Shown here: positions 1 to 7,422 of the stretch, one piece after another | How the letters are laid out: each line of letters opens with the position of its first letter | Numbering within the stretch: position 1 is the stretch's first letter | From: CAYMLL01 sp964390645 | Lineage (GTDB): Bacteria; Planctomycetota; UBA8108 | Assembly: GCA_964390645.1 (NCBI GenBank) | Contig: CAYMLL010000231.1 | Location: 1-12,815, forward strand | DNA length: 12,815 nt | Direction of reading: 5' to 3' | The notes under the pieces: generated by a model | What the model was told of the DNA's origin: nothing | Seen by the model: only the letters and a program-made list of their open reading frames with translations | Databases searched by the model: none | Program-made: the position numbers and the translations under genes

Positions 1-189
1 CGGGACCCGGCAGGCACCGATCAGAACCCGGGAACCGCGAACCTCGACGCCGACCTCGGCGCCGGCAAGAACCGGATCCTCATCCGCCTTACAGCCCCCG
101 GCGGCGTGCGGAGCTTCGCGCTGCGCATCCGCGATCTCACCGGACGTCCGCTCGACCTCACCCATCTCGAGGATCCCGAGGAATCGTGA
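1..189 (+). CDS. C-terminal end of an unknown protein (5' end outside window)
   Basis: An open frame runs from the window edge to TGA at 187-189 and encodes the last 62 residues of a protein. The readable part has the segment AGKNRILIRL followed by VRSFALRIRD. This resembles the final strands of the jelly-roll or carbohydrate-binding-like modules that end many large secreted planctomycete proteins, where a typical form is 'KxGxNRLLVKV...WGFxLRI'. That likeness is from memory and is weak, so no function is assigned. The stop overlaps the GTG start of the next gene by the four bases GTGA, which indicates translational coupling and a shared transcript with the CRTAC1-like gene. Codon pattern and base composition match its neighbours. 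I am confident it is coding because of the clean frame and the overlap; its identity is open. Confidence 0.7.
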   Translation, partial: RDPAGTDQNPGTANLDADLGAGKNRILIRLTAPGGVRSFALRIRDLTGRPLDLTHLEDPEES

Positions 190-1877
190 CCCCCACCCGC
201 ACAGCCCTCCGGGCGCTCCTTCTCGCTGCTCTCACCCCCCTGGCCGCCTTCTGCGTCGCCGCCGAGACCTTCAGCGACGTCACCGAGCGCGCGGGCATCA
301 CCGGCGTGCACCAGAACGGTGCACGGGGCGAGAAGCTGCTCCTCGAGACGATCAACGGCGGAGCGGGATGGCTCGACTACGACGGCGACGGCCACCTCGA
401 CGTCTACCTCGTCCAGGGCCTGGCCGACGCCGGCCAGGCCGACACGCCCGGCGAGACGACCAACCGACTCCTGCGCAACCGGGGCGACGGCACCTTCGAG
501 GACGTGACCCACCTCGCAGGCGTGGGAGATCGCCACTTCGGCGCCGGTCTCGCGGTGGGCGACATCGACAACGACGGCGACACCGACCTCTACGTGACCA
601 ACTACGATCGCAACACGCTCTACCGCAACGACGGTGACGGCACCTTCACGGACATCACCGAGGCCGCGGGCGTCGAATGCCGGTACTGGAGCTCGAGCGC
701 GGCCTTCGTCGACGTCAACGGCGACGGTCTGCTCGATCTCTACGTCGCCAACTACCTGATCTACGACCCGAGACTGCATCCGGGCTGCACCGGCAACACG
801 AGGAAGATCCTCGCGTACTGCCACCCGAACAAGTACGACGGCGCGCCCGACTCGCTCTTCATCAACCGGGGCGGAGATCGCTTCGAGGACATCTCACGCA
901 AGACCGGCATCGCCGTCAGCGGCCGCATCCTCTCGAAGGGGCTCGGCGTGCTGCCTACCGACTACGACGGAGACGGCGACATGGACATCATCGTCGCCAA
1001 CGACTCGGTGCCGAACTTCCTCTGGAGGAATCTCGGCGACGGGCGCTTCGAGGACGCCGCGCTCGAGGCAGGCCTGGCGCTCAACACGTCCGGGCAGTCA
1101 GAAGCTTGCATGGGTATCGACGGCGGAGATGTCAACGGAGACGGCCGACAGGACTACTTCCTGACGAACTTCTCCGAGGAGACGGACTCCCTCTTCCTCG
1201 GCGAGGGCGACGGGTTCTTCGACGACGCGACGCTTCGCAGCGGCCTCGCGCAGCCCACGTTCCTGCCGCTGGGTTTCGGCACGCGGCTCTTCGACGTCGA
1301 CCTCGACGGCGATCTCGACATCTACGTCGCGCGCGGCCACATCCTCGACAACGTCGAGCAGCTGCAGCCCGGCTCCAAGCTCTCGTACGCGCAGACTGAT
1401 CAGCTCTTCACGAACGACGGCAAGGGACACTTTACCGACGTCTCGGCGAGCTCGGGCTCCTGGTTCCGTACCGCGCTCGTCGGTCGCGCGCTGGCGACGG
1501 CCGACCACGACTCCGACGGTGACCTCGACCTTCTCGTCGTCAACTCCGGACAGCGCTACGCGCTCCTGGAAAACCACAGCGCCGACGATGGCACTCGACA
1601 CTGGATCGGTGTCGAGCTGCGCGGCAGTGGCCCCTGCAGTCGCGACGCGTTCGGCAGCCGCGTCCGCTTCCACACGCCCGGCGGCACCGTCGAGATGGAG
1701 ACGCGTGCGGCGCAGAGCTACATGGCGTCGAACGACCCGCGGCTCCTGATCGGGCTGGGAACCCGAAAGCCGACGGCGGTGAAGGTCGAGGTGCGATGGG
1801 CCGACGGGCTGCTGGAGAGCTTCGAGGGCCTGGAGGCCGATCGATATCACCGGCTGCTGCGGGGGACGGCTCGATAG
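186..1877 (+). CDS. Secreted CRTAC1-family FG-GAP/VCBS propeller protein with ASPIC/UnbV domain
   Basis: A 563-residue protein with a GTG start at 186 that overlaps the preceding stop. Residues 1-26 form a signal peptide: basic start, hydrophobic LLLAALTPLAAF core, probable cleavage after CVAA. Seven Ca-binding FG-GAP/VCBS loops of the DxDxDGxxD type lie near residues 64, 126, 176, 259, 315, 370 and 440, for example DYDGDGHLDVYL and DVNGDGLLDLYV, so a seven-bladed beta-propeller is likely. Residues about 485-558 match the ASPIC/UnbV domain (AFGSRVRF, SYMASNDPRLLIGLG, VEVRWADG). This is the CRTAC1-like architecture common in Planctomycetota, Acidobacteriota and Bacteroidetes. Its biochemical role is generally unknown; an extracellular, Ca-dependent binding or adhesion role is an inference. 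The cysteine at 23 is preceded by Phe, so it is a poor lipobox. It is the last gene before the convergent ilvC. Confidence 0.9.
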   Translation: MTPTRTALRALLLAALTPLAAFCVAAETFSDVTERAGITGVHQNGARGEKLLLETINGGAGWLDYDGDGHLDVYLVQGLADAGQADTPGETTNRLLRNRGDGTFEDVTHLAGVGDRHFGAGLAVGDIDNDGDTDLYVTNYDRNTLYRNDGDGTFTDITEAAGVECRYWSSSAAFVDVNGDGLLDLYVANYLIYDPRLHPGCTGNTRKILAYCHPNKYDGAPDSLFINRGGDRFEDISRKTGIAVSGRILSKGLGVLPTDYDGDGDMDIIVANDSVPNFLWRNLGDGRFEDAALEAGLALNTSGQSEACMGIDGGDVNGDGRQDYFLTNFSEETDSLFLGEGDGFFDDATLRSGLAQPTFLPLGFGTRLFDVDLDGDLDIYVARGHILDNVEQLQPGSKLSYAQTDQLFTNDGKGHFTDVSASSGSWFRTALVGRALATADHDSDGDLDLLVVNSGQRYALLENHSADDGTRHWIGVELRGSGPCSRDAFGSRVRFHTPGGTVEMETRAAQSYMASNDPRLLIGLGTRKPTAVKVEVRWADGLLESFEGLEADRYHRLLRGTAR

Positions 1878-1889
1878 CCGCGAAAGACG

Positions 1890-2018
1890 GACTCGCGCGA
1901 GCGCCCCCAGCGGCGGCGCCTCCAGAGTATCCCCGAACTCCCGGGGCCCGGTCCGACGCCTCCGCCCTGGATATCCCGGTCTCGCTTCTTCCCCGGGAGC
2001 CCGCTCGGCTCGCGAGTC
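1890..2018. repeat. Nested inverted repeats between convergent genes (possible bidirectional terminator)
   Basis: The 139-nt gap between the CRTAC1-like gene and ilvC holds no gene. It contains an outer 8-bp inverted repeat, GACTCGCG at 1890-1897 with CGCGAGTC at 2011-2018 (touching the ilvC stop). Inside this is a 9-bp inverted repeat, CTCCCGGGG at 1938-1946 with CCCCGGGAG at 1991-1999. The arms are far apart and neither side has a U-tract, so this is not a canonical intrinsic terminator. In GC-rich DNA, arms of this length can arise by chance. Confidence 0.3.
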
Positions 2019-3183
2019 AACGCGTGGTGACCTTCTTTCGAGAGGTGCTCTTCTTCCTGGCTGCCGCCTTCTTCTTCGGCACGGCCTTCTTCTTGGCTGC
2101 CGCCTTCTTCCGGGTCTTCTTCTTGCCCCGGACGCCGTTTTGCCGCTCCGGTCGCAGGGCGCGAACCTCGGCACCGATACGCCACATCTCGGACTCCCGG
2201 ACCGTCTTGAGCTCCTTCTCGAGACGCTCGCGATAGTCCGCCTTCGAGTTGACCCGCAGGACGCGACGGGTCTCCGAGCCGTTGGCAACCGATTCGTAGA
2301 GTGCCTCGAAGACGGGCTTCGACGCGTCCCGGAACTTCTTGTACCAGTCGAGCGCCCCGCGCTGCGCGGTCGTCGAGCAGTTGGCGTACATCCAGTCCAT
2401 GCCGTTCTCGGCGATCAACGGGTAGAGGCTCTGCGTCGCCTCCTCCACGGTCTCGTTGAAAGCCTCCGAAGGCGAGTGGCCCTTCTTGCGCAGCACCTCG
2501 TACTGCGCGAGCCAGAGCCCGTAGATGGCTCCCATCAGCACACCACGCTCGCCGGTGAGGTCACTGTAGACCTCCTTCTCGAAGGTGGTCTCGAAGAGGT
2601 AGCCCGAGCCGATCGCGATACCGAGCGCGATGCAACGCTCACGCGCCCGACCGGTGACGTCCTGGAAGATCGCGAAGCTGGAGTTGATACCGCGCCCCTC
2701 CAGGAACAGGCGGCGTACAGTGGTGCCGGAGCCCTTCGGCGCGCAGAGAATGACATCGACGTTCTTCGGCGGCACGACTCCGGTGATCTTCGAGTAGGTG
2801 ATGCTGAAGCCGTGTGAGAAGTAGAGAGCCGCACCGTCCTGGAGATTGTCGCGAACGATCGGCCACTGGTCCTTCTGACCGGCGTCACTGAGCAGATTCT
2901 GCACCACCGTGCCGCGACGAACGGCCTCGGCGATGTCGAAGAGGGTCGTGCCGGGCTTCCAGCCGTCCTTCTGCGCCAGCTTCCAGCTCGCCCCGCCCTT
3001 GCGGACTCCGATGATGCACTTGACACCATGATCCCGCATATTCTGAGACTGTCCGCGCCCCTGGACTCCGTAGCCGATGACCGCGACCGTCTCCCGGCCG
3101 AGCACCTTCGCCAGAGTGGAGGCCGGCACGTCCGTACGCTCGATGATCTTCTCGAGGACTCCCCCGATCCGTAGCGTCTTCAT
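2017..3183 (-). CDS. ilvC: Ketol-acid reductoisomerase (NADP+) with lysine-rich C-terminal tail
   Basis: A 388-residue enzyme of valine, leucine and isoleucine synthesis. It isomerises and reduces acetolactate or acetohydroxybutyrate using NADPH and Mg2+. The Rossmann loop is at residues 36-44 (IGYGVQGRG). Metal ligands expected for the family are present: D208 and E212 in SDLTGERG, E244 and E248 in AFNETVEE, and the substrate-contacting serine S270 in NCSTTAQRG. From memory, the text matches Bacteroidetes IlvC and yeast Ilv5 (ASWK, GRGINSSFAIFQDVTG, NGMDWMYANCSTTAQRGALDW) better than the usual proteobacterial or actinobacterial form. The enzyme body ends near 350. Residues 351-388 are a K/R/A-rich tail not normally found in the family. 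The ATG at 3183 is chosen because it begins the family's N-terminus (MKTLRIGGVLEKI) and has AGGAG and AGGA upstream; the frame is open further upstream but does not look like protein. No ilvB, ilvN or leu gene adjoins it. Confidence 0.95.
   Translation of the reverse strand: MKTLRIGGVLEKIIERTDVPASTLAKVLGRETVAVIGYGVQGRGQSQNMRDHGVKCIIGVRKGGASWKLAQKDGWKPGTTLFDIAEAVRRGTVVQNLLSDAGQKDQWPIVRDNLQDGAALYFSHGFSITYSKITGVVPPKNVDVILCAPKGSGTTVRRLFLEGRGINSSFAIFQDVTGRARERCIALGIAIGSGYLFETTFEKEVYSDLTGERGVLMGAIYGLWLAQYEVLRKKGHSPSEAFNETVEEATQSLYPLIAENGMDWMYANCSTTAQRGALDWYKKFRDASKPVFEALYESVANGSETRRVLRVNSKADYRERLEKELKTVRESEMWRIGAEVRALRPERQNGVRGKKKTRKKAAAKKKAVPKKKAAARKKSTSRKKVTTR
2058..2110 (-). repeat. 17-bp direct repeat encoding the KKAAA units of the IlvC tail
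   Basis: TGGCTGCCGCCTTCTTC (plus-strand reading) occurs at 2058-2074 and again at 2094-2110, a period of 36 bp or 12 codons. On the minus strand each copy encodes part of the repeated KKAAA(K/R)KK unit. The in-frame period suggests that the basic tail grew by duplication or slippage at this site, as seen in histone-H1-like bacterial tails. Confidence 0.75.
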
Positions 3184-3187
3184 CGAA

Positions 3188-3199
3188 TCCTGATCTCCT
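3188..3199 (-). promoter_or_regulatory. Ribosome binding site of ilvC
   Basis: Reading the minus strand towards ATG at 3183 gives AGGAG (3199-3195, 11 nt from the start codon) and AGGA (3191-3188, 4 nt from it). Both sit just upstream of the chosen ATG and support this start over the long open extension further upstream. Confidence 0.55.
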
Positions 3200-3283
3200 G
3201 AAACTGCGAAATCACGGCGCGGGCCGCCGTCACGCCCGGCGCCGAGAGTCTCCGAACCGTCCCGACCGGTGGAAAGGGAGACC

Positions 3284-3312
3284 TTTATAGCCGATACCCC
3301 TCGACGGTGCAA
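3284..3312 (-). promoter_or_regulatory. Putative sigma70-type promoter for ilvC
   Basis: On the minus strand, TTGCAC (3312-3307) is followed after 17 nt by TATAAA (3289-3284). The -10 is a close match and one of very few A/T-rich hexamers in this GC-rich window; the -35 matches TTGACA only in TTG. Transcription would start near 3277, leaving a leader of about 95 nt. That leader can form a 6-bp hairpin (3214-3219 with 3225-3230, 5-nt loop) just ahead of the Shine-Dalgarno sequence. I see no leader peptide rich in branched-chain codons and no T-box signature. Confidence 0.45.
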
Positions 3313-3335
3313 TTCCCCCGATTTGGCGCTACAAT
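3307..3335 (+). promoter_or_regulatory. Putative sigma70-type promoter for the FG-GAP/dockerin-like gene
   Basis: GTGCAA (3307-3312), a poor -35, is followed after 17 nt by TACAAT (3330-3335), which matches TATAAT at five of six positions. The -35 hexamer is the same six base pairs used on the opposite strand by the putative ilvC promoter, so the two promoters would be back to back. The leader to ATG 3470 would be about 130 nt. If this promoter is real, the GTG at 3269 cannot be the start of the gene. Confidence 0.4.
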
Positions 3336-3469
3336 GGGCCCGTCGAGGCGCTCCCGGACCCGCTCGGCGGCCTGCTTTTCCCGGTCGCCTGCACGCCAGG
3401 CCGGGCTCTCTGGCGACTCCGGAACGCGGCCGCCTCGCCTCGGTCAAGCCAACCAAGCAGCAGGCCATC

Positions 3470-5749
3470 ATGACCGGAAACACGCTCCATACGCTGTCAC
3501 GTCGGGTCTGGACCGGCGTCGCTCTGATCGCTGTCGTCGCGCTGCTCGTGCGGGCCGTCGCGCCCGCCCTCATCGCGTGGGACGTCGCCGACACGGAACG
3601 ACCCGGGCAGCTGACGATCCGCAACGACAAGCTGCTCGGGGGCGACTACGGTCTGCCCGTCGAACTCGGCGACTACGACGGAGACGGCCACGTCGATTTC
3701 GTGCTGGCGCCGATGAGGGCCAGCTCGGGACCGAACGGAAACCGGAGGGAAGCCGGCGAGGTCTACGTCTACCCCGGCAACGGCGAGATCGGCGGCGAGC
3801 TGGACCGCTCGACCCTGGATCCGTCCGAGCGCGGGCTGACCCTCCTCGGCGCCCGTGCCTACGACATGGCCGGCACCGAGCTCTTCAGCGCCGACGTCAA
3901 CGGCGACGGTATCGAGGACCTGCTCGTCTCGGCGCAGAACTACGGGCACGTCCCCGGCGACGCAGGAGGCGAGATGCGCGTCAACTGCGGCGTCGTCTAC
4001 GTCGTCTTCGGCCGCGAGGGTCTGCTCGATGGCGGTCCCGTCATCGACCTGCTCGACCCGCCGGCTGGCGTTCTACGTATCGTCGGCGCGCTACCGGGCG
4101 ACCGCCTCGGCATCTGGGTCGAGGCCGGAGATCTCGACGCGGACGGCCTCGCCGACATCGTGATCGGCGCCGATCAGTGGCCGGCGCGGCCGACCCGGGA
4201 AGAGCCGCGCCGCCACGTCGGCAGGGTCTACGTAATCTACGGCCGCGCGGAGTTTCCCGCGTCCATCGACCTCGCGAACTTCGACGAGGACGTCAGCGAG
4301 ATTCGTGGTCGCGACGACGACGACCACCTCGGCGCATCGCTCCACGCACGCGACCTCGACGGCGACGGGTTCGCGGAGCTCATAGTCGCCGCGGCCCTCG
4401 ACCGGCTCTCGGCCGCACAACCGGGCGTGAGTCCGTTTCCGGTGCACGGCGGAGGGGGCTCGGGAGGGTACCGTGATCGGCTCCTGCGCGCCGGCGAGGT
4501 CTACGTCTTCGCCAGCGATACCGATCAGCCGCGATTGCCCGCCCTGATCGATCTCTCCGAGCCCCTGCCACCGAACGTCTCCTCACGGATGACTCTCATC
4601 TACGGCTACGCCAGGAATGCGAAGACCGGAGAGGAGATCACCACCGGCGACTTCGACGGCGACGGCCTTGTCGACCTCGTCCTCGGCTCGATCACCTCGC
4701 CGGCTCCGAACGGTGCCCGCTATGCCGGCGCGTCCCACATGATCTACTGGCAGGAGGGTCTGCGGGGCGCCGAGATCGACCTCCGGGACGGACACAGTCT
4801 CCCCTGGCCGGAGGGGCTCCGCGTCTCCCACATGTTCGGCGCGAACGCCAACGACATCCTTGGCGACACGCTCTCCGCGGGAGACTTCAACCACGACGGC
4901 TTCGACGACCTCGCCATCGGAGTTCCCCACTTCGACGGTGGCGGAAGGGACCGCGGGCTGGTCGCGATCGTCTTCGGGAGCACCCGGACGCTGCCCCTGC
5001 ACTGGACGCCGCAGAACACGACGGCGGAGGACGATCTCGACGTGATCTTCGTCGTCGGAGCGGGAGCGAGCGACCTTCTCAGCTACTCGATGGAGGCCCG
5101 GGATGTCGACAACGACGGCTACGCGGATCTCTTCCCGAACTCGATGCGCGCGGACGGCCGCGGCAACCGCTTCAACAACGCCGGGGAGGCGACGCTCATC
5201 AGCGGACGGCTGCTGAGCGGCTCGGAGCTGACGATCGAGTCGGTGAGCCCCTCGGAGTCGCCCGAGGCCAGGCCCTTCACGCTCGAGGTTCTCGGGGACG
5301 GATTCACGACGGATACGGATACGACCGTCCTTCTCGGGGACGTCGAGGCGCTCTCCGTACGCGTGTCGACCGGACTGCGTCTGGAAGCCGACTTCGCCGC
5401 CCAGACGGTGTCCGGCGAGCGAACGCTGACCGTGCGCACGCGATACGGTGAGGCCCGCTGCGAGGGCTGCGTGACCATCGGATCGCCGACCACCGTCTTC
5501 CTGCGGGGAGACTCGGACCTCAACGCAGCGCGCGAGATCACCGATGCGATCTTCGTGCTCGAGTACCTGTTCCTCGGTGGCCTGTCGTTTTGCGACGACG
5601 CCAACGACGCCAACGACGATGGCGAGGTCTCCATCTCCGACCCGTCGTATCTCCTCAACTTCCTCTTCATCGGCGGACCGCCTCCTCCGCCGCCGTTCGA
5701 CGAGCCCGGCGAGGATCCCACCGACGACGACCTCGGCTGCAGGGACTGA
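3470..5749 (+). CDS. Secreted FG-GAP (integrin-alpha-like) propeller protein with dockerin-like C-terminus
   Basis: A 759-residue protein starting at ATG 3470, chosen because it begins a signal sequence (basic TLSRR, then the hydrophobic run VWTGVALIAVVALLV). The in-frame GTG at 3269 would add 67 residues without protein-like character and would lie upstream of the putative promoter. Seven FG-GAP Ca loops lie near residues 68, 142, 221, 295, 394, 472 and 545 (DYDGDGHVDFVLA, DVNGDGIEDLLVS, DFNHDGFDDLAIG and others), with the FG-GAP strand motif VYVVFGR between them; this fits a seven-bladed propeller. Residues about 590-675 resemble an IPT/TIG-like beta-sandwich (LTIESVSPSE... LEVLGDGF). Residues 677-759 are a dockerin-like module with paired DA-[IS]-x-x-LxxLFxGG helices, a polyproline stretch and a final DDLGCRD. 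The likely role is surface or extracellular binding; the ligand is unknown. The S13 peptidase gene follows 32 nt downstream on the same strand. Confidence 0.88.
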   Translation: MTGNTLHTLSRRVWTGVALIAVVALLVRAVAPALIAWDVADTERPGQLTIRNDKLLGGDYGLPVELGDYDGDGHVDFVLAPMRASSGPNGNRREAGEVYVYPGNGEIGGELDRSTLDPSERGLTLLGARAYDMAGTELFSADVNGDGIEDLLVSAQNYGHVPGDAGGEMRVNCGVVYVVFGREGLLDGGPVIDLLDPPAGVLRIVGALPGDRLGIWVEAGDLDADGLADIVIGADQWPARPTREEPRRHVGRVYVIYGRAEFPASIDLANFDEDVSEIRGRDDDDHLGASLHARDLDGDGFAELIVAAALDRLSAAQPGVSPFPVHGGGGSGGYRDRLLRAGEVYVFASDTDQPRLPALIDLSEPLPPNVSSRMTLIYGYARNAKTGEEITTGDFDGDGLVDLVLGSITSPAPNGARYAGASHMIYWQEGLRGAEIDLRDGHSLPWPEGLRVSHMFGANANDILGDTLSAGDFNHDGFDDLAIGVPHFDGGGRDRGLVAIVFGSTRTLPLHWTPQNTTAEDDLDVIFVVGAGASDLLSYSMEARDVDNDGYADLFPNSMRADGRGNRFNNAGEATLISGRLLSGSELTIESVSPSESPEARPFTLEVLGDGFTTDTDTTVLLGDVEALSVRVSTGLRLEADFAAQTVSGERTLTVRTRYGEARCEGCVTIGSPTTVFLRGDSDLNAAREITDAIFVLEYLFLGGLSFCDDANDANDDGEVSISDPSYLLNFLFIGGPPPPPPFDEPGEDPTDDDLGCRD

Positions 5750-5781
5750 GCGTTCCGTCCGTGCTATCCTCTCTCCCCGTG

Positions 5782-7422
5782 ATGCGCACCTTCCGGCTGA
5801 TGATCCTGACGGTGGTCTCCTCGGCACCGGCGCTCGCTGATACGACCGGGCCCGACGGGCTCCAGAGACGCGTCGCGAGAGTCTTCGCTCGTCCCCTCTT
5901 CCGGGGAAGCTCCTTCGGCGTGCTGGTGACGGAGACCGCGACCGGCAAGGTCGTCTACGAGCACCGGCCCGAAGCGCTGCTCGCCCCGGCGTCGACGACG
6001 AAGCTCGTCAGCTGCGCCGGGGCCCTCTGCGTGCTCGGGAAGAACTTCCGTTTCGAGACTCCGATCGTGCGCACCGGGCCGCTGATCGCTGGAGAGGTGC
6101 GGGGCGATCTCGTGCTCGTCGCCAGCGGTGACCCCAACCTCTCGCAACGAGCGTTCCCGACCCGACATGCCTCGAGCCCGAGCACCTCACGGCTACGCTT
6201 CGTCGACCGTGACCACACCTACGCCGGCTTCTCGCGTGCCGAGACGGTGCCAGGGGACCCGCTCGCTGTGCTGCGCGATCTCGCCAGACAAGTCGTCGAT
6301 GCGGGAGTCAAGGAGGTCACCGGCGACATCATCGTGGACGACGGCCTCTTCAAGGAGACCGAGGATTCCTTCATCGGAGAGTTCAGCGCGGCCTGCGTCA
6401 ACGACAACGTCATCGACATCTCGATCGCGCCGGGAGTCCACGTCGGTGATCCGACCTTCGTGACCTGGCGACCGAAGCTGCCGTCGGTACGGATCACCGT
6501 CGACGCACGAACGACGGCCACCGGCGGCAGGAGCGACCTGTCGGTCGAGCGTCGTCCGGGTGTCGCCTCCTTCGTCGTGCGAGGCTCGTTGCCGATCGAG
6601 TCGATGCCGACGCTGCGCGTCGCACGACTGAAGCGGCCCGCTCTCGCCGCATCTCACTTTCTGCGCGACCTGCTCACCAAGAAGGGCGTGCGGGTGCGAG
6701 GACGGGCACGACAGGCCCGCTTCGGCCCGACGATCTACCGTCCCTTCGAGACCGTCGCGAAGCACGTGTCGCCACCCTTCTCCGAGTCCGTCAAGGTGAC
6801 CCTGAAGGTCAGCCACAATCTTCACGCGACGATGTACCCCGTCCTCGTCGGCGCGCTCCTGGGGAATCGAGGCGACCGATCCGCCGGCTACGCGCGCCTG
6901 AACCGCTTCTTCGAGCGCCAGGGGCTCGATGTCGACTCCGTCGTCCTGCAGAGCGGCTCGGGCGGTGGACGCGCGGACACCCTCTCGGCTCGATTCACCG
7001 TCGATCTCCTCGAGCTGATGGCGAGACGGCCGGAGTTCCCGGTCTTTCTCGACGGTCTGCCGATCGGCGGTGTGGACGGAACGCTCGCGCTCCGATTTCG
7101 CTCCTCCGCGCTGCGCGGGAAGGTGCGTGCGAAGACCGGCACACTCGTCTACAGGGGCTCGTTCAACCAGCGGTGGATCTACCTCTCGAAGTCGCTGGCG
7201 GGCTACATCGACCTTCGCACGCCCGAGCTGCCGCGAGATCTCCTCAGCTTCTCGATTCTCATCGCGAACACCGTCGCCGAGGACCGGACAGCGGGAGTCG
7301 AGGAGCTGTTTCGCGCCCAGGAGAACATCCTCGAGCTCGTCGCGGAGGCCTGGCTGAACGCGCGCGGCCGGCGGAAGCTCACCACCGAAGATGCTGGCTC
7401 CGGGGCCGGTGGCGGCCGCTGA
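5782..7422 (+). CDS. dacB: D-alanyl-D-alanine carboxypeptidase/endopeptidase, PBP4 type (family S13)
   Basis: A 546-residue periplasmic penicillin-binding protein of class C. It removes the terminal D-Ala from peptidoglycan stem peptides and cleaves D-Ala-mDAP cross-links. Residues 1-19 are a signal peptide ending ALA. All three active-site motifs are visible: SxxK as STTK (S71, K74) after LLAPA, SxN as SHN (S344-N346), and KTG at 451-453 followed by TLVYRG. The gap of about 270 residues between the first two motifs is the extra-domain insertion diagnostic of S13; GDPNLSQR near residue 116 is also typical. E. coli DacB is somewhat shorter (about 477 residues); the excess is spread out, with a Gly-rich end overlapping a hairpin. 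ATG 5782 and the adjacent GTG 5779 are both possible starts. No Shine-Dalgarno sequence precedes either. The gene is probably co-transcribed with the FG-GAP gene 32 nt upstream, though a separate promoter cannot be excluded. Confidence 0.93.
   Translation: MRTFRLMILTVVSSAPALADTTGPDGLQRRVARVFARPLFRGSSFGVLVTETATGKVVYEHRPEALLAPASTTKLVSCAGALCVLGKNFRFETPIVRTGPLIAGEVRGDLVLVASGDPNLSQRAFPTRHASSPSTSRLRFVDRDHTYAGFSRAETVPGDPLAVLRDLARQVVDAGVKEVTGDIIVDDGLFKETEDSFIGEFSAACVNDNVIDISIAPGVHVGDPTFVTWRPKLPSVRITVDARTTATGGRSDLSVERRPGVASFVVRGSLPIESMPTLRVARLKRPALAASHFLRDLLTKKGVRVRGRARQARFGPTIYRPFETVAKHVSPPFSESVKVTLKVSHNLHATMYPVLVGALLGNRGDRSAGYARLNRFFERQGLDVDSVVLQSGSGGGRADTLSARFTVDLLELMARRPEFPVFLDGLPIGGVDGTLALRFRSSALRGKVRAKTGTLVYRGSFNQRWIYLSKSLAGYIDLRTPELPRDLLSFSILIANTVAEDRTAGVEELFRAQENILELVAEAWLNARGRRKLTTEDAGSGAGGGR

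Noticed and set aside
252..257. Lipoprotein cysteine in the CRTAC1-like signal peptide
   Set aside because: The residue before the Cys is Phe (AAFC), which does not fit the lipobox; cleavage by signal peptidase I after CVAA is more likely.
1098..2288. 396-codon minus-strand frame across the end of the CRTAC1-like gene and the ilvC tail
   Set aside because: Overlaps two confidently identified genes in other frames, and the protein text is not family-like.
3214..3230. 6-bp hairpin in the ilvC leader as an attenuator or riboswitch
   Set aside because: The stem is short, with no U-tract, no leader peptide and no T-box or other known leader signature; GC content alone could explain it.
3269..3469. 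Upstream GTG start for the FG-GAP gene
   Set aside because: It would bury the signal sequence 67 residues inside the protein and lies upstream of the TACAAT promoter candidate.
3184..3630. In-frame N-terminal extension of IlvC by up to 149 residues
   Set aside because: The IlvC family start and a Shine-Dalgarno sequence are at 3183; the extension would cover the putative promoters and the start of the divergent gene.
5590..5778. Upstream extension of the PBP4 gene into the dockerin-like coding region
   Set aside because: Arg-rich out-of-frame reading of the previous gene; the signal peptide begins at ATG 5782.
4583..5827. 414-codon minus-strand frame opposite the FG-GAP gene
   Set aside because: Shadow of the Asp/Gly-rich Ca-loop coding sequence; the translation is Arg/Val/Glu-rich without a fold signature.
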